Shown here: positions 43,260 through 55,372 of the stretch, one piece after another
Layout of the letters: every line of letters starts with the position of its first letter
Numbering within the stretch: position 1 is the first letter of the stretch
Assembly (NCBI RefSeq): GCF_004115265.2
Contig: NC_046287.1
Coordinates: 84,264,611 to 84,328,610, forward strand
DNA: 64,000 nucleotides
Reading direction: 5' to 3'
Source: Rhinolophus ferrumequinum
Lineage: Eukaryota > Chordata > Mammalia > Chiroptera > Rhinolophidae
Program-made: the position numbers and the translations under genes
The notes under the pieces: generated by a model
What the model was told of the DNA's origin: nothing
Seen by the model: only the letters and a program-made list of their open reading frames with translations
Database searches by the model: none

Positions 43260-43612
43260 AAACAGTTTGGGAGACAATGAGGAAAAACTGAGGGTTGCTA
43301 GATGGGCGGGAGGGGTGGGGGGGTGGGGGGGAGGGTGAGGGGATTGGAGGGCAGTCGGTGACCACAGGATGGCCACGGGGTTTGAAAATTAATCTGGGGA
43401 ACGTAATTTGGTGGTTACCAGAGCGTAAGGGGGTTGGGGGGGGGATGAGGGTGAGGGGGATCAAATGTATGGTGATGGAAGGGGAGCTGACTCTGGGTGG
43501 TGAACACACAGTGTGACTTATGGATGATGTGATACAGAATTGCACACCTGAAATCTATGTAATTATACTAACAATTGTCACCCCAATAAATTAAAAATAA
43601 ATTAAAAAAAAA
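43260..43612 (+). repeat. Bat LINE-1 3' UTR and tail
   Basis: A G-rich stretch (43295-43345 and again 43430-43460) is followed by 'tgaacacacagtgtgac', 'aattgcacacctgaaatctatgtaattatac', 'tgtcaccccaataaatt' and a poly(A). The 5' part is missing. The G-runs are typical of L1 3' UTRs. Confidence 0.8.
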
Positions 43613-43619
43613 ACACACA

Positions 43620-44770
43620 ATGATAATGTGTCAAGAACAAAATATGATTAAAACCCTTGGACCCTGAGAACCTGGAAAGAGAAAAAAATTCTGCTAGTAT
43701 TAACTGAGACTCTATGGGCGGAATTTACACATACACACATATATTTGCATATATGTATATATATTGCATTGAACACCCACAACAACCCTCCCTTAGATCA
43801 GTTACACGTCTAACAAGTGATGTACACTTGGTTCAGAAAGCTTTATTTATATGACAAAATTGAATGGCTAGAAATTGAAAGAGCTAGAATTTAAGCTCAG
43901 CTCTGCCTATCGCTGTATGTCAACTAAACTTCTCATCTTTAGAGGCAGACACCAGAACCAGGTTTCTACCTGTATGTCACCTGTCAGACCAATGACCAGA
44001 GTTTCCTCTCAAAAGCCTCCTCCTTTCAGCCTCTTCACAAAATTACTCCTCATGCCCAAGTTCTTCTATTACTGTACATGGGAACCTCCAGTTCATCGAC
44101 CCCAATTTCCAAAAACATTCTTCACTTCTCCTTGTTTCTGTTGGTCACTAATACACAACTACTCTTTTAAAAATATCTATACAAGACCAACAACTTTCAT
44201 GCTCTTTACACTTTCCCTATATGTGCTGATGAAGAGACCCATCCCAGATGACTCCAAATATCTCCCGTTTGCACAGCTGCATCTGTCACAGCTCAGGATT
44301 AGGTTTTGATCTGGTCTAATTACGGTGTCACAAATCTCCCAAAGGCTTTTTCTAAATATCTGACATCCTACTACAGCTTAATAATAGAATGACTCTGCCA
44401 TGCATCATAAATATTTTACCACTCCTTGTGCCTATCGAATCTCACAAATTCTCACCTTTTTCTTCCTTTTTTCCTCATCTGACTGGGAAAACTCGCCACT
44501 ACTCACCAGAACCTAAGTAGATGAAAAACCTGTGATACTGTGTGTTACTGAGTGTGCAATCACCACGCATAGGAGCTCAGAGCTTTTTCCTCTCTAGGGA
44601 CAGACATACATGGTTTTCCCAAAATAGCCAAAAGCCTCACTATTTTATGGGGCTTGTCCTGTTCTGGGAAGCACTGCAGGGGAGTTGCAGCAAGGTAATC
44701 AGTCTTTCTTTCTAAATGGGTTTATGCTACCAAAACATTCTCAGGCTGTGGTCTTCAATGTGACAGCTCC
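43620..44770. other. Pseudogene intron, nothing recognised
   Basis: Contains the 144-codon open frame 43875-44309, which has no known motif, no promoter and no paralogue in the window. I treat it as chance. Confidence 0.35.
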
Positions 44771-44774
44771 ACTT

Positions 44775-45325
44775 CTGAGTATTTATCTAAAGGAAAGGAA
44801 ATCATCATCTGGAAGGGATGTCTGTATCCCACATTCATTGCAGCATTATTTACAGTAGTCAAGATAAGGAAACAACCTACATGTTTGTTTAGAATAAACA
44901 AAATGTGGGATACACACACACACACAGAGGAATATTATTCAGCCATAAAGAGAATGAAATCCTGCCATTTGAGACAACATGAATAGCCCTTCAGGGAAAT
45001 GAAAGGGAATGGGAGAAATGTGTCAAAGTGGTCAAAAGGTCCACACTTCCAGTTATAAAATAAGTAAGTCATGGGGATATAATATACAGTATGGTGACTA
45101 TGATACTAATGATACTGTACTGTATGTTTGGAAGTTGCTAAGAGAGATCATAAAAGTTCTCGTCACAAAAAAAAATTGTTGCTATGTGGTTATGGATATT
45201 AACTAGACTTATTGTGGTGATCATTTTGCAATATATATAAATATCAACTCATTATGTTGTATCCCTGGAACTAATATAATGTTATATGTCAATTATACCT
45301 CAATAAAAATTAAACTATTATATTA
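44775..45325 (+). repeat. LINE-1 ORF2 end and 3' UTR fragment
   Basis: 'tgcagcattatttacagtag', 'gaggaatattattcagccataaag' and 'ttatgttgtatccctggaactaatataatg' are the familiar end of L1 ORF2 and the 3' UTR. It ends with 'cctcaataaaaat'. Confidence 0.85.
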
Positions 45326-45329
45326 ATTT

Positions 45330-47040
45330 TTTAGAAAAAGCAAGTCTGAGAGGGAGGCAAAAAATGAGTTCTAGTTTTAGTTCATCTCTAACTAGTTCTT
45401 TGGCCTCAGTTGAATTCCTAGAGTGAATCTTAACTTTTCCCCTTACAGGTCAATTTTTTTCTTTTCTTTTTTTCCCCAAGCCTGTAAAGCCCCCTTTTCA
45501 CCTCACAATCCATACTGCAGACCTTTCTTGGCTGTCATTGGCACTTAAGGACCAATTCTTCCCCATATTCTGGGCTCAGGAGGGTGCCTGGCTGATCCAA
45601 ACACTATTGTGAAAACTGAGCTAATTCAATAAGCTACTCCTAACTGCCTTCCTATGTCAATACCCCACTGAGCGTCACTCCACATGATGTTAAACAAGGT
45701 AAGATGTACCTTTAAAAGTAAAACATATTGTCTTTATGTAGCACCCCTGAGCCTTTAGCTCTTCTGCAGTTGCCCAATTTCAACTTGTTAAAAAACATTT
45801 TAGATAGAAACATCCTGGTGACACTTCCAAAATAAAAATAATAACAATATGAAAAAGTGGAATTGGAGAAGAAGAGATGTTTATTCTCATATACATGATA
45901 TTGTCATGAAGCAAAACATTTTGAGGTTGTGGAGTGTGCTTATTTTAATACAAAGGAAGAGGAAACCAACCCAGTCTGTGTCTCTCCAAGGATATTTAGC
46001 GATGTCTTAAATTTGTAAATCACTACTACAAAATTATTTAAAATTATTAGGAATAGTTGAACCACAATTTATAAATGATTTGAGTATAAGTAAAATGTAT
46101 TTTAACTTATTTTTTGAAAATAAAATTCAGAATTTAGATACCTCAGGATATCTCTGCAAAAGAAGAATAAATAATTCTGAAGAAATGTTAATATATTTTA
46201 ATTTTGACTTTAAGCTTTTGTTTCAAATTCAGCATTCTTCCCTTGTCTTTTCATAACAATTTTATAAATTTGGATGTGTCCTAGATTTATTTATTTTAAT
46301 AATACCTGTCAAAATGAGGTTCTGCAAAAGACATTTCAGGACGCTGAAATTAATGTAAAATTATCTCAGGCTGTCATTGAGTCATGAGAAAATATTAATC
46401 ATGATAATACTTCTATTTGACAATGAGATAAGTTGAGGAGCATTACTTTAAGTGTATTATAGATGAGGCAATTTCCTTTAAAGCTACGGAACTTAAATTA
46501 TAAACTCGAGTTTGAATTTAAATAAAATATTGCCATTTAAAATATTGTTGTGAGTTTTCATACACCTACTATTCAACTTTTCAGTATTTGTTCAACTACT
46601 TTCACTTTCTGAGAAAAATTACCCACTAACCATCAATAAAATCCCGTATGGTGTTGCAAACATTCTGCCTTTGCCTGGGGACTGGATGTGTCCTGACCAG
46701 GACCTTCCTGCGCCCCTTAGGGACATTTCCTTCCACTGATCAATCCCGGCATTTTGTACATTCCTGAAAGGAATGTCCATGCGGTTCCCTCCCTATGAAT
46801 TTGCATCAGGACTTCTCCCCAGAAACAATCTTGAATCTGTAAAAAAAAAAGAAAAAGAAAAATATACTACGACATGCTATGGTTCTACCCCAACAAATAG
46901 TTAATTCTGTAAAATAAGTCTGCTTAAAATATTGCATGAGAAAGTAAAGAATAAAACATGTGGGGACAGTCTAGAAAATGAAGTTCTTTCTCTCCAGTTA
47001 GGAAAAATATCTGGGAGAATTCCGGCAAATCTCCCTCGTC
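45330..47040. other. Pseudogene first intron, nothing recognised
   Basis: AT-rich, with a G+C-richer piece at 46660-46800. No exon is supported. Confidence 0.35.
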
Positions 47041-47300
47041 TGGCCACAAGGATTTACTCACCGTAGAGGCGGCCCGGTTGTCCCCAAACCACACAGTTGC
47101 TTCCGTCGGTCCTGAGAAAACGAGGCTCCTGTTCTCACTCCAGACACCGCGTCGAAGTCAGGGCGGGACACGCAAGCGCTCCACGTGGGTCTGAGGCCTC
47201 AGGCGAGAAGAGGCGGGTTGGGGCGCCCTCTGCCGGTTGTCTGAGTGCAGTGCAGGGCACTCAGGGTTTGCTATTTCCTGGAGGGCATGAGGTCCTCACA
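47040..47300 (-). promoter_or_regulatory. CpG-island promoter and first exon of the - strand ZNF pseudogene
   Basis: Local G+C and CpG rise. The reverse strand reads '..gggccgcctctacg' followed by the donor gtgagtaaat (exon end 47062). This is the usual KRAB-ZNF layout of a short non-coding first exon at a TATA-less CpG island. A CTCF-like core, gcgccctctgccgg, is at 47223-47236. Confidence 0.6.
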
Positions 47301-47689
47301 GGCCCTCACAGTTGGAGTGAGAGGGAAGAGCTAAGTAGGGGCCACGGCTAGAATGACCCATAGGATAATGGCTTAGAGTTGGAGACCTCGATCTGGCCGA
47401 TTAAGCTATGTTTACCTTCATACAAATGAGGATTATTCCTTACAGAAATGGAATCATGTTTATATATATTGATCGATGGATGGATAGATAGGTAAATAGG
47501 TACTACTGAGGTGTATGTACACAGGTTAAGATCCACATAAATTTCCTCACACTGTCAGTTGAGAGGCCAAGAAAAAAAGCATTCCCCTGTAGCAATGAGC
47601 ACATTCAGATTAGTGAGGTTTTTTTGGTTTGGTTTTGTTTTTTAATCATGTTCTCTAATAAAAGGCCAATCTGGCTTTCCTACCCCTGA

Positions 47690-48930
47690 GGTTCAGACAC
47701 CTTGGTGGCATATCTGAGTACAGAGCTGTTGTAGGGCGTCTGCATGTACGGTCGTCCCCTTTCAACGTATGCTGTCCAAGGAGCAATGAGGATGATGCTC
47801 TCCCACAGTCCTGGAAGGATTTATGGAAACCACGAAGTCCCAAATATTAGGGGCCCTGAAAAACCCTCTGTCAGAAGGGTAACTGGACCATGAGGACTGA
47901 AGTGCTTGATGCTTGATGTTCCGTGCAGGCAAGGCTTCTGAACCCCAGGGGGAGGGGCGGGTGTGGCTAGGGAGACTTGTCTTTGCTGCAGAGGATCCCA
48001 GCTCAACCAGTCATCTGCCTGAACCAAGGAAAGCTACTGAGTGTCCCGTGGCAGGGAAGGCTCATGCTAGAGACTCTCTTCCTCCTGCCAGTACTACCCT
48101 CCGAGACGGGTTCACACGCAAGAAACCATGTTAACCCATGCTCGCCTGTGCCTTGTTTTTCTCTTCCCTTACTGCTGTTCATGATTTATAAAAACATTTC
48201 GTGGTACAACAATCCCAGTAAGTTACTCCAAACTACCTCCTGAGGCCCAATATAAGTACATTTTCATACATTTAGGGGAATCTGCACACTAATTCATCCT
48301 CTCAGGACAATATTAATATCACTATTAAAATTATTACTACTTATATCATGAACACGATTGTTATTTTTTCTATTCTTCATTATTTTTATTATTGTTCTTA
48401 TCGTGGATAATTTTTGTGGTTATTATACAACATTGATCGATTTCTCCACTCACTAAGGGTGTCCAATTTCATAAAGTTGATTAAGAGGGTTCATCTACTG
48501 ACAGAAATGCACACAGATAGTCCCAAGTGTCACTATACTCATGGTGTCTTTTGAAGATTGTTCCTCTTAACATTTCTAAGTCCCCTCTGGAGGCAAGAAC
48601 TGCTCCTTGTTTGCTAGGGAGCTTTGGGGAGGAGATCCTGTCCCTTCTTGGGCCCAAGGAAAAATTTCAAAGCTCGCTGCTGTCCCTAACAAACACATGT
48701 GCAGGCCCCGCTGCCAAAGAGGGGACCCCCCTGTTCAATACAAAATTTTCAAGTGCAGGAACTGCTCCTCCTGGCTTGGAGGAGGTCCCAAATGGTGTCC
48801 TTGGTCTTCCTGAGACTGTGTTTTTTCTAATTACCTCAGGTGACAAGAAATTGGTTCTTTCTACCTGGAATGGCAGTGGAGGGCTTCCTCTTCAAAAATG
48901 TTCTATGTCCCTTTAGGCCATCAGTTCTAG
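47690..48930 (+). repeat. Composite low-copy repeat, copy 6
   Basis: GC-rich block 47700-48180, AT-rich block 48290-48450 ('ttcattatttttattattg', 'ttgtggttattatacaac'), then internal repeats 48540-48930 ('taagtcccctctggaggcaagaactgctcc' and 'aagtgcaggaactgctcc'). It shows the order GC block, AT block, internal repeats clearly. Confidence 0.7.
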
Positions 48931-49902
48931 CAAACAATGTACATGGAGGAAGGAGCTGAGTGCTATCCTGAAACAGAGCACCCTCAGGAACCTCCTAGTC
49001 TTCAAAGGGGAATGAAAGCCATGGTGTGCCCTACTAGCTGGGAGCAAGAGTACGAGGACTTTTCACAGCCTGGAGTGGAAACACTCAAGGACAAGTCTCC
49101 ATATAAGGATTCCAGGCTATCAGATGGCAGGCGGGCAGCTGGGCTGTGATGACTGATGCACAGCTGGGGCAGCATTTTTCGTGCAACCAGGCGGAGCCCC
49201 AGGGGGAGACGCTGGTGTGGTTCTGAGGTACTGCGGTCCTGTAGGGAAGCTGCCCAACCAGCCATCTGTGGAAATGCTGAAACTGTGGAGGGTCCTATGG
49301 AAGGCAGGCCAGGGATGAGTCACCACACTTCCGCCCACTAACTAGACCCCTGCTGGAGTAATTTGCACAGCACTTGCCCTGATCACACAGGTTCTCCAGG
49401 GCCTGATTCTTCCCTCCTGGACATAGTGCAACCCTAGGACACTGACTCCAACTAACTTAGGAGGCACCTTACTGGGCCATTGCCATCTACTTAGGGGGTT
49501 AGCTATTCTAGTTTCCATCTAGTTAGTTTAATTTTAATATCGCTATTCAAATTATTTATTTCTCTCACCATCGTCATTATTTTGTTTACTAATCACTATT
49601 TTGATGATTATTGTGTTAAGAATCATTCTTGTGGTTGTTGTTATAAAACTTTGAATAGACTTTTCTGGGAGAGAGGTGTTTGATTTTTCTGACAAGGATT
49701 TGAAATTTCCCATACAGGCAGACCACATGCAGCTGAATCCGGGCTGCCTCTGCTATCTGGTCAGCTTTCAAAGCAGGAGCCCGCTTCCTGGGGCCCTGCT
49801 TGGCCTCAGTTATTCTGTGGTTCTCTTTTCAGCCCCAGCTTCTTGTCCCTCCATTTTCTTGGCCTCTTTAGCCAGGTCCCTAGTTTCCCCTGCACTGTTT
49901 CC

Positions 49903-49942
<40 letters not shown>

Positions 49943-50240
49943 CTGTCCACACGATCCTCACAGCCCAATGATGGACTTTTATCTCCCTTGGGCAGTAGGA
50001 ATAGTCACCTTTCCATGAGTTACCCCCATTTCCCTCTTCCACATCCAAGCTCAAGATCCTTCTTGACCTTCTCCCCACATCTCACTAAGTCTAGCCACAG
50101 GACCCCTTGTAAGCCCAGCACCCCTTTTTTCTTTCTTCCCCTCTAATTACTGCCCTCCCCTGATTCTCCTCCCCATTCTCTGCACAGGTCACACACACAG
50201 CTCACTGGAAAGTTCTCAGACCCAGTCATCAATCTGATGC
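48930..50240 (+). repeat. Composite low-copy repeat, copy 7, with pyrimidine-rich extension
   Basis: 'cagatggcaggcgggcagc' (about 49123), then 'cctaggacactgactccaactaac' and the AT-rich block 49520-49660. It continues into a pyrimidine-rich stretch (49740-50230: 'ctcctgtccacacgatcctcacag', 'ccttctccccacatctcac'). The whole block matches copy 8 at 52400-53700, on the other side of the USP17-like gene and in the same orientation. A (CA)n lies at 49905-49940. Confidence 0.75.
49905..49940. repeat. (AC)n microsatellite
   Basis: About 18 uninterrupted AC units. Copy 8 lacks it at the matching place, so it expanded after the two blocks separated. Confidence 0.95.
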
Positions 50241-50440
50241 TCTCCAGTAACCTCACCATGGACAGCTTCCCCTCAAAGTTAGCATTCTCAAGTTCACACT
50301 GAATGCCATATACCATGGTCACATGCAGAGAGACAGTCCCTTCCCATATCAAGATTCCTTACACGCACCACACAACACATTTCCTATATATGACACTGTA
50401 TTTGTCAGTGACAGACAGTGAGAGTATGCAGGCAGTGCAG

Positions 50441-51955
50441 CTATGCTTGTGCTGAGATTACATCCCGGGACCTCTGCCCCTTCTTCTTCCTCTTGGTAGC
50501 TCTGGCTCTCCTTTTAGGACAAGGGACATGGCAAATGTTCTTTGCCCCCTGATGGGGGATATCCCTGGCTGGATTGTTGAGCAGGTAGTTTTCTTGTTCT
50601 GGATGATTCTTCTTCAGCCCATCTCTGTATTTGGACTGGTGAATCACGACTGCATTGGCAGGCAAGGCACATTCGATTTTCCTGAGGTGGAACTCGGGCT
50701 TAGGTCGAGATTTTTCCTGGAGAAATTTCCACTGTTCAAAGGTGATCTGCTTGACTGACGTCTCTTGCTCAGGCTCTTGTGACCCAGGACAACGGTTGTT
50801 GGAGTGTCTCTCAGGCTTCCGTTGGGTTGCTCTCATGTCTGGGGGCTCAGCCTTGAGGTATCTCGGCTCCCCACCTAGGGACACACTCCCACTGTCTCTT
50901 TCCAATTCACTCTTTTGGATGTAAAAGAGAATGTACGCTTGTTGGCTCAGGGCAGAAGAAACATCACAGGTGGTTACCTTAGCGTCATCCATTTTGAACC
51001 ACTGGCCATTCCCGGCTTTGATGTAACAGAAGTAATGTCCGTTGTGACAACTCCAACCAGCATGGACCAGCACAGCATAGAGCGAATACACAAGCGGCCC
51101 TGCGTTCTGCTGAGACAGGTACTGTTGCATGTCGAGATGCTCAGGATATTGCACTGCCTTCTCCACTTTGCTGCCTGTAAAATCTGAGAACCGTTTCAAT
51201 AAAAGGATAAGGACTTTCGAGGAAGTGTGCAAAGTCAGTGTCTTGGAAGCTGGCACCTTCTTGAGACAAAAACTACAATGATACAAATTTTCACCATCCA
51301 AGTTTTCAGGCTTCACCAACAGTTCCAAAGCATGGGTCACACTGTGAGCCTCCTGGATATCCAGGGTAATGTCCAGGTAAGGGTCCAGCGTATTGGAAAC
51401 TCTGTGGCAGTGGAGACACTTGATTTGAGATTGCCAGTACCCTCCAAATATTTGACGGATTAGGGTGGTGTCTTCAGAGTGCCGGTCTAGCTGCTTGTAC
51501 CCATGCAGACATGCTTGATGCATGGCATCCACAGTGAACATTAGAAATTCATGGGCATCTTCCTGCTTGTGTCTGTGGAAGCCAGTAACCAGTTCCTTCA
51601 AAGGCTGGATAACATCTCCAGGACTAAGGAGGGCCCGGACGACGTGAGCTTGCATCGTACACAGGATGCAGAATGTCTGCACCTGACAGGTTTCCGAGTG
51701 CCATCGGGACAACATAAAGCTGGCAAGGGGCGGGGTGTATGTCAGGCACTGCAGGGCTGCATTCACGTAGCAGGTGTTGCCCATATTCTGAAGCCCTGCC
51801 CCAACCACAGAGGGTCTCTTCCAACTCCGAAAGTTCTTTGTGGGAGCCGGTTCTACTGCCACAGGAGACAAACGATCATTGGACCAAGCCGATTTGAGTT
51901 TCGGAGAGACATTGAAACAAGACTCATCTTCCCAGTGGAGAGAAGTAGGCTCCAT
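50441..51955 (-). CDS. USP17L: USP17-like (DUB subfamily) deubiquitinase, intronless, 504 aa
   Basis: Cysteine protease that removes ubiquitin from proteins. Human USP17L2/DUB3 acts on cell-cycle and signalling targets such as CDC25A and RCE1 (family knowledge). The peptidase C19 fold is clear: the Cys box with [18 protein letters not shown] (nucleophile Cys62), QEDAHEFL, zinc-ribbon pairs Cys180/Cys183 and Cys227/Cys230, the His box WSCHNGHYF (His307), and the Asp box KMDDA (323-324). All catalytic residues are present. The C-terminus is strongly basic ([20 protein letters not shown]), as in the human family. The start at 51955 ([16 protein letters not shown]) aligns with human MEDDSLYLGGEWQFNH; the frame stays open upstream to 52099, but that part contains the TATA box. 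The single exon is typical of the family. It is shorter than human (530 aa), mainly in the 25 or so residues before the Cys box. Flanked by direct repeat blocks. Confidence 0.95.
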   Translation of the reverse strand: MEPTSLHWEDESCFNVSPKLKSAWSNDRLSPVAVEPAPTKNFRSWKRPSVVGAGLQNMGNTCYVNAALQCLTYTPPLASFMLSRWHSETCQVQTFCILCTMQAHVVRALLSPGDVIQPLKELVTGFHRHKQEDAHEFLMFTVDAMHQACLHGYKQLDRHSEDTTLIRQIFGGYWQSQIKCLHCHRVSNTLDPYLDITLDIQEAHSVTHALELLVKPENLDGENLYHCSFCLKKVPASKTLTLHTSSKVLILLLKRFSDFTGSKVEKAVQYPEHLDMQQYLSQQNAGPLVYSLYAVLVHAGWSCHNGHYFCYIKAGNGQWFKMDDAKVTTCDVSSALSQQAYILFYIQKSELERDSGSVSLGGEPRYLKAEPPDMRATQRKPERHSNNRCPGSQEPEQETSVKQITFEQWKFLQEKSRPKPEFHLRKIECALPANAVVIHQSKYRDGLKKNHPEQENYLLNNPARDIPHQGAKNICHVPCPKRRARATKRKKKGQRSRDVISAQA

Positions 51956-52065
51956 GTCTCCAGAAATAACCTTCATGAGATTTAGTATACCAAAGTTCAA
52001 GTTGCAGAAGGAAGCTTCCAGACTGAGAAGGTCTCCAAACGACAGGCTTGGCAATCTCATCCGCA

Positions 52066-52150
52066 TTTTTATAGCCCACGCAACAACCCACGTGACCACA
52101 AACTAGTCCACCTCCCCCAACCAATCAACTCCAAGGGCTTGATTCAATTA
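52066..52150 (-). promoter_or_regulatory. Compact promoter of the USP17-like gene with DUX-type motif
   Basis: On the reverse strand in order: TAATTGAATCA (52150-52140), an exact match to the DUX4-type consensus TAAYYNAATCA; an inverted CCAAT box (52121-52125); an E-box GTCACGTG (52096-52089); and the TATA box TATAAAAA (52073-52066), about 110 bases before the start codon. Human USP17L genes are known DUX4 targets, so the motif is plausible. That it is used in this species is inference. Confidence 0.7.
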
Positions 52151-52399
52151 CGGGTTAGGGTGTGGTCACTCTAATTCCTTACAGAGACCAATGGACACCT
52201 TTCAATAATGTGTATTTCTAGAACACCAGGAACTTCTTTGTCAGCATGGTGCTTAAACGAGCTGATAACGGAAATTAGTTGGAATGATGGAGATACATGT
52301 GTCTTGGCCTTTCCAAAAGAGAGACACAGCTCAATCCTGGGATATATAGAATGTGTGGGTGTATGTGTGTGCTTGTGTGGGGGTGGTTTATAAGTACTT

Positions 52400-53760
52400 C
52401 CAGTCATGCACATTTGCAGGATGCTAATAATTTAAGGTGTCATAGTCTACACTTGGTATACCTTTTCAGGCTAAGGAAGGCTGGAGCGACCCATGAACAC
52501 GGAGCAGTCATCCCCACCCCTTGCCTCCCCAGCATCCTCCAGTTTCCAAAACCACCAATGAGACCTGCACCCATGGTGCCATCTGCTGGCTGGTAGCACA
52601 AAGACAAGGCCCTCCCACAGCCCTGGGCAGAAACACCCCAGGGAGATTTCCGTAAGAGACGGGGCATGCCTAGCAGATGGCAGGCTGACAGCCTGGCTGT
52701 AAGAGCTGATGGAGAACTGGAGCAGTGTGTTCCATACAATCAGGGCTCTTGAGCCCCAGGGGCAGGCCCTAGTGTGATTCTGAAGGATCCTTTCCTCTTG
52801 CAGGGAACTCTCCCAGGCAGCCATCTGGTGTAAATGTTGAAACTGTTGAGTGTCCTGTGGAAGGCAGCACAGGGATGAGTCTCCATATCTCTGCCCACTA
52901 GGCCTCTGCTAGAGGAATTTGCACAAGACTTGCCCTGATCACACAGGTTCTCCAAGGACTTGACTTTCCCAGCCTGCTGCTTCTCTTTGCCATCACAGAA
53001 CACAGGATCTGGTGCAATCCTAGAACACTGACTCTAGTTAACTTAAGAGGCACCTTACTGGGCCATTGCCATCCACTTAGGGGTTTTCTAATCTAATTTC
53101 CATCTACTGAGTTTCTTATTATAATCATTATTAAAATTATTTATTTCTGTTCATGGTTGTTATGATGGTTACTCATCACTTTTTGGGAAAATAACTGTGC
53201 TTAGGAATTATTTTTGTGGTTGTTGTAAAACTTTGAATCAAATTTTTCTAGTACATAGAAAAAAACTTTGAATAAACTTTTCTGGTACAGACTTTTTACT
53301 CTGATAATGAGTAGAAAATCTCTCTTCTTAAGCCCAGCTTCTGGCCCCCTCTTTTCTCTTGGCCACTTCACCCTCAGCTTCCTTGGTTCCTCTGCAGTGG
53401 TTTTCCCCCACTCCTGTTCACACTATCCTCACAGACCAATGCTGGACGTTGATCTCCACTGGGGAGTAGGCATGGTCACCTTCCCAACAGTTAACCCCAT
53501 TTTCCTTCCTTCACACCCAGACTCAGGTCTCCTTTCTCCTGCCCCTTCCCCTCCCCCAGCCCTTACATCAAGTCTGGCCCCAGGTGCTCTTGTAGGCCCC
53601 ATTCTTCCTTCCTTTCTTACCCTCCCTTTTCCCACTATTTCTTGACTCTCTTCCTGTTCTCTGCCCAAGTCAAAGCCCCCTGAATCCTGCCAAAGGGCCC
53701 TACTCTTCCTGTCTCAGTAAACCTATGATGGGCTAACCCCTCCAAAGCCTTGACATCACC
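52400..53760 (+). repeat. Composite low-copy repeat, copy 8, with pyrimidine-rich extension
   Basis: CTCF-like 'ggtgccatctgctggctgg' (52575-52593), 'agatggcaggctgacagcctgg' (about 52675), 'ctagaacactgactctagttaac' and the AT-rich block 53100-53270, then the pyrimidine-rich stretch (53330-53700). It parallels copy 7 along its length. A local duplication of 'aaaactttgaat' text occurs at 53228-53275. Confidence 0.75.
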
Positions 53761-53764
53761 TATC

Positions 53765-54415
53765 CATTTCTCCATATTCCCTTCCTCTCAGTTGGCCAGA
53801 CCCCCTCCCAAAGTTGCAGTAGAAGACTTTAGCGCTTCACCCTCCTAACATGCCCCATATTTCTGATCCTTCAGCAGCCTAACTGCACCTTCTCAGGACC
53901 CCTCAACCACTGCCCTTCCCTGGAGCAGGGCCTAACTAGCACGACTTCAGAATCTGCAAAGGACCAAGCCTCTTCCTCCACCATTACTTGAGACTGAGGG
54001 CTCTCTAAAAGCTCCAGAAAAAGAATCAAAGAGGCTAATCCAACTAAAAATCAATCAATCAATCAATCAATCAATCCATTTTAAGATAGCTTCCTCTAGA
54101 AATGTCATCCTTAAAAAAGTGAATGAAAAATGTGTTTCAAAATGAAGTGTAGTTTATATTACCTCCAGAATTTAAAACCAGTACCCAGGAGGAGCACTTC
54201 TGTCATATGCCTGTCCCTTTGTGAAAAGAGAGATGGAGCAATGAAATACGTGCTCAAAGGTAGGCGCAGCTAAAAGAAAATAGATAATCCAATCTTAATT
54301 ATGAATGTTTGAACATAATCATGAAATCTTCAGTTAGGTAGTAATTCAAGAATGCTTTATTGATTCCCTTATTGTCTCATTTGATATACTTTATAAATTA
54401 GAGAAACTATTTTCC
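53765..54415. other. Unrecognised intergenic DNA; (AATC)n at 54049-54077
   Basis: Only the short AATC tetranucleotide repeat is notable. No exon is supported. Confidence 0.5.
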
Positions 54416-54419
54416 AGGT

Positions 54420-54780
54420 CAGTTGAGATTCTAACTGACCAATAAAGTTGTCTATACTTAAGGTACATAAAATAGGGTGATTTGCTCTGCACATCATTGT
54501 GAAATGATCACCACAATCAAGGCCGTTAACACATCTATCACATCACATCACCTCAAACACCTTTGTGTTTGTATGTGGCGGGAAATCGTAAGACATACTT
54601 TATTAGCTAATTTTAAGCACAGGATTAAAAATCTATGACTGTAATTCACGGTACTGGCAATTTATAGGGTAAATATGTTGACATTAAGAGATGCCACATT
54701 TTATAAATTGATGAAGTTAGCCATAATTATGAATAAAGAACAGAAATACAGACCTCAAATCACTATACATTTCTGTACCA
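54420..54780. repeat. Probable old LINE-1 3' UTR piece
   Basis: 'tgatttgctctgcacatcattgtgaaatgatcaccacaatcaagg' and 'aacacatctatcacatcacatcacc' are typical of L1M 3' UTR sequence. Orientation is uncertain. Confidence 0.5.
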
Positions 54781-55134
54781 GACATGATGCTTTAAGATAA
54801 ACATCAGTGCTTTAAAGACAGTCAAACAGATGAGGAGTCCCCATGCCTGCTTCTTTTCAACAATGTGCTATATAAAACGCCAGGGCTCTGAAGCCAGAGA
54901 ATTGACTGTGCTGAGCACAACCCTGACATTTTGTTGTTGTTGTTCTGGCTGCTGATATGATTCTATACATAACAAATCCATTCAAAATGGAAAAAAGAAA
55001 AGAACTCTTCAAACTCACAGCTGCAAACACAAACAAACAAGCAAAACAAACAAACAAACAAAAAACTGGATCTATGATGAATCTACCAAAATATATTGCA
55101 ATCCTACATAATTTCAATAAATTAAAATAGAATT

Positions 55135-55330
55135 TAGGGGGTGGGAAGATGGGTGAAAAGGTCAAAGGGAAGAGAGTCAATAGTATTGTGCTATTTGTAA
55201 AGTGAGAGATGATTACTAGAATAAATGGGGTGATCGTCTTGTAAGGTATAAAAATGTTGAATCACTATGTTGTAGACCTGATACTAACATAAGTAATATC
55301 ATATTGAGCATATTGAATATCAACTCAACT
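55135..55330 (+). repeat. LINE-1 3' end fragment
   Basis: 'gattactagaataaatggggtgatcg' and 'ttgaatcactatgttgtagacctgatactaac' are L1 3' end text. It is followed by the (TATC)n microsatellite at 55341-55372. Confidence 0.65.
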
Positions 55331-55340
55331 TACATAGAAT

Positions 55341-55341
55341 A

Positions 55342-55372
<31 letters not shown>
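55341..55372. repeat. (TATC)n microsatellite
   Basis: Eight uninterrupted TATC units directly after the L1 fragment. Confidence 0.95.

Noticed and set aside
49676-50146. 156-codon + strand frame
   Set aside because: It crosses a (CA)n tract and the pyrimidine-rich part of repeat copy 7; the matching frame in copy 8 is unrelated.
51955-52099. Upstream ATG codons of the USP17-like frame as start
   Set aside because: The stretch holds the TATA box and has no similarity to the family; MEPTSLHW at 51955 aligns with the human start.
54285-54295. DUX-like 'taatccaatct'
   Set aside because: The last base differs, and it is not near a promoter.
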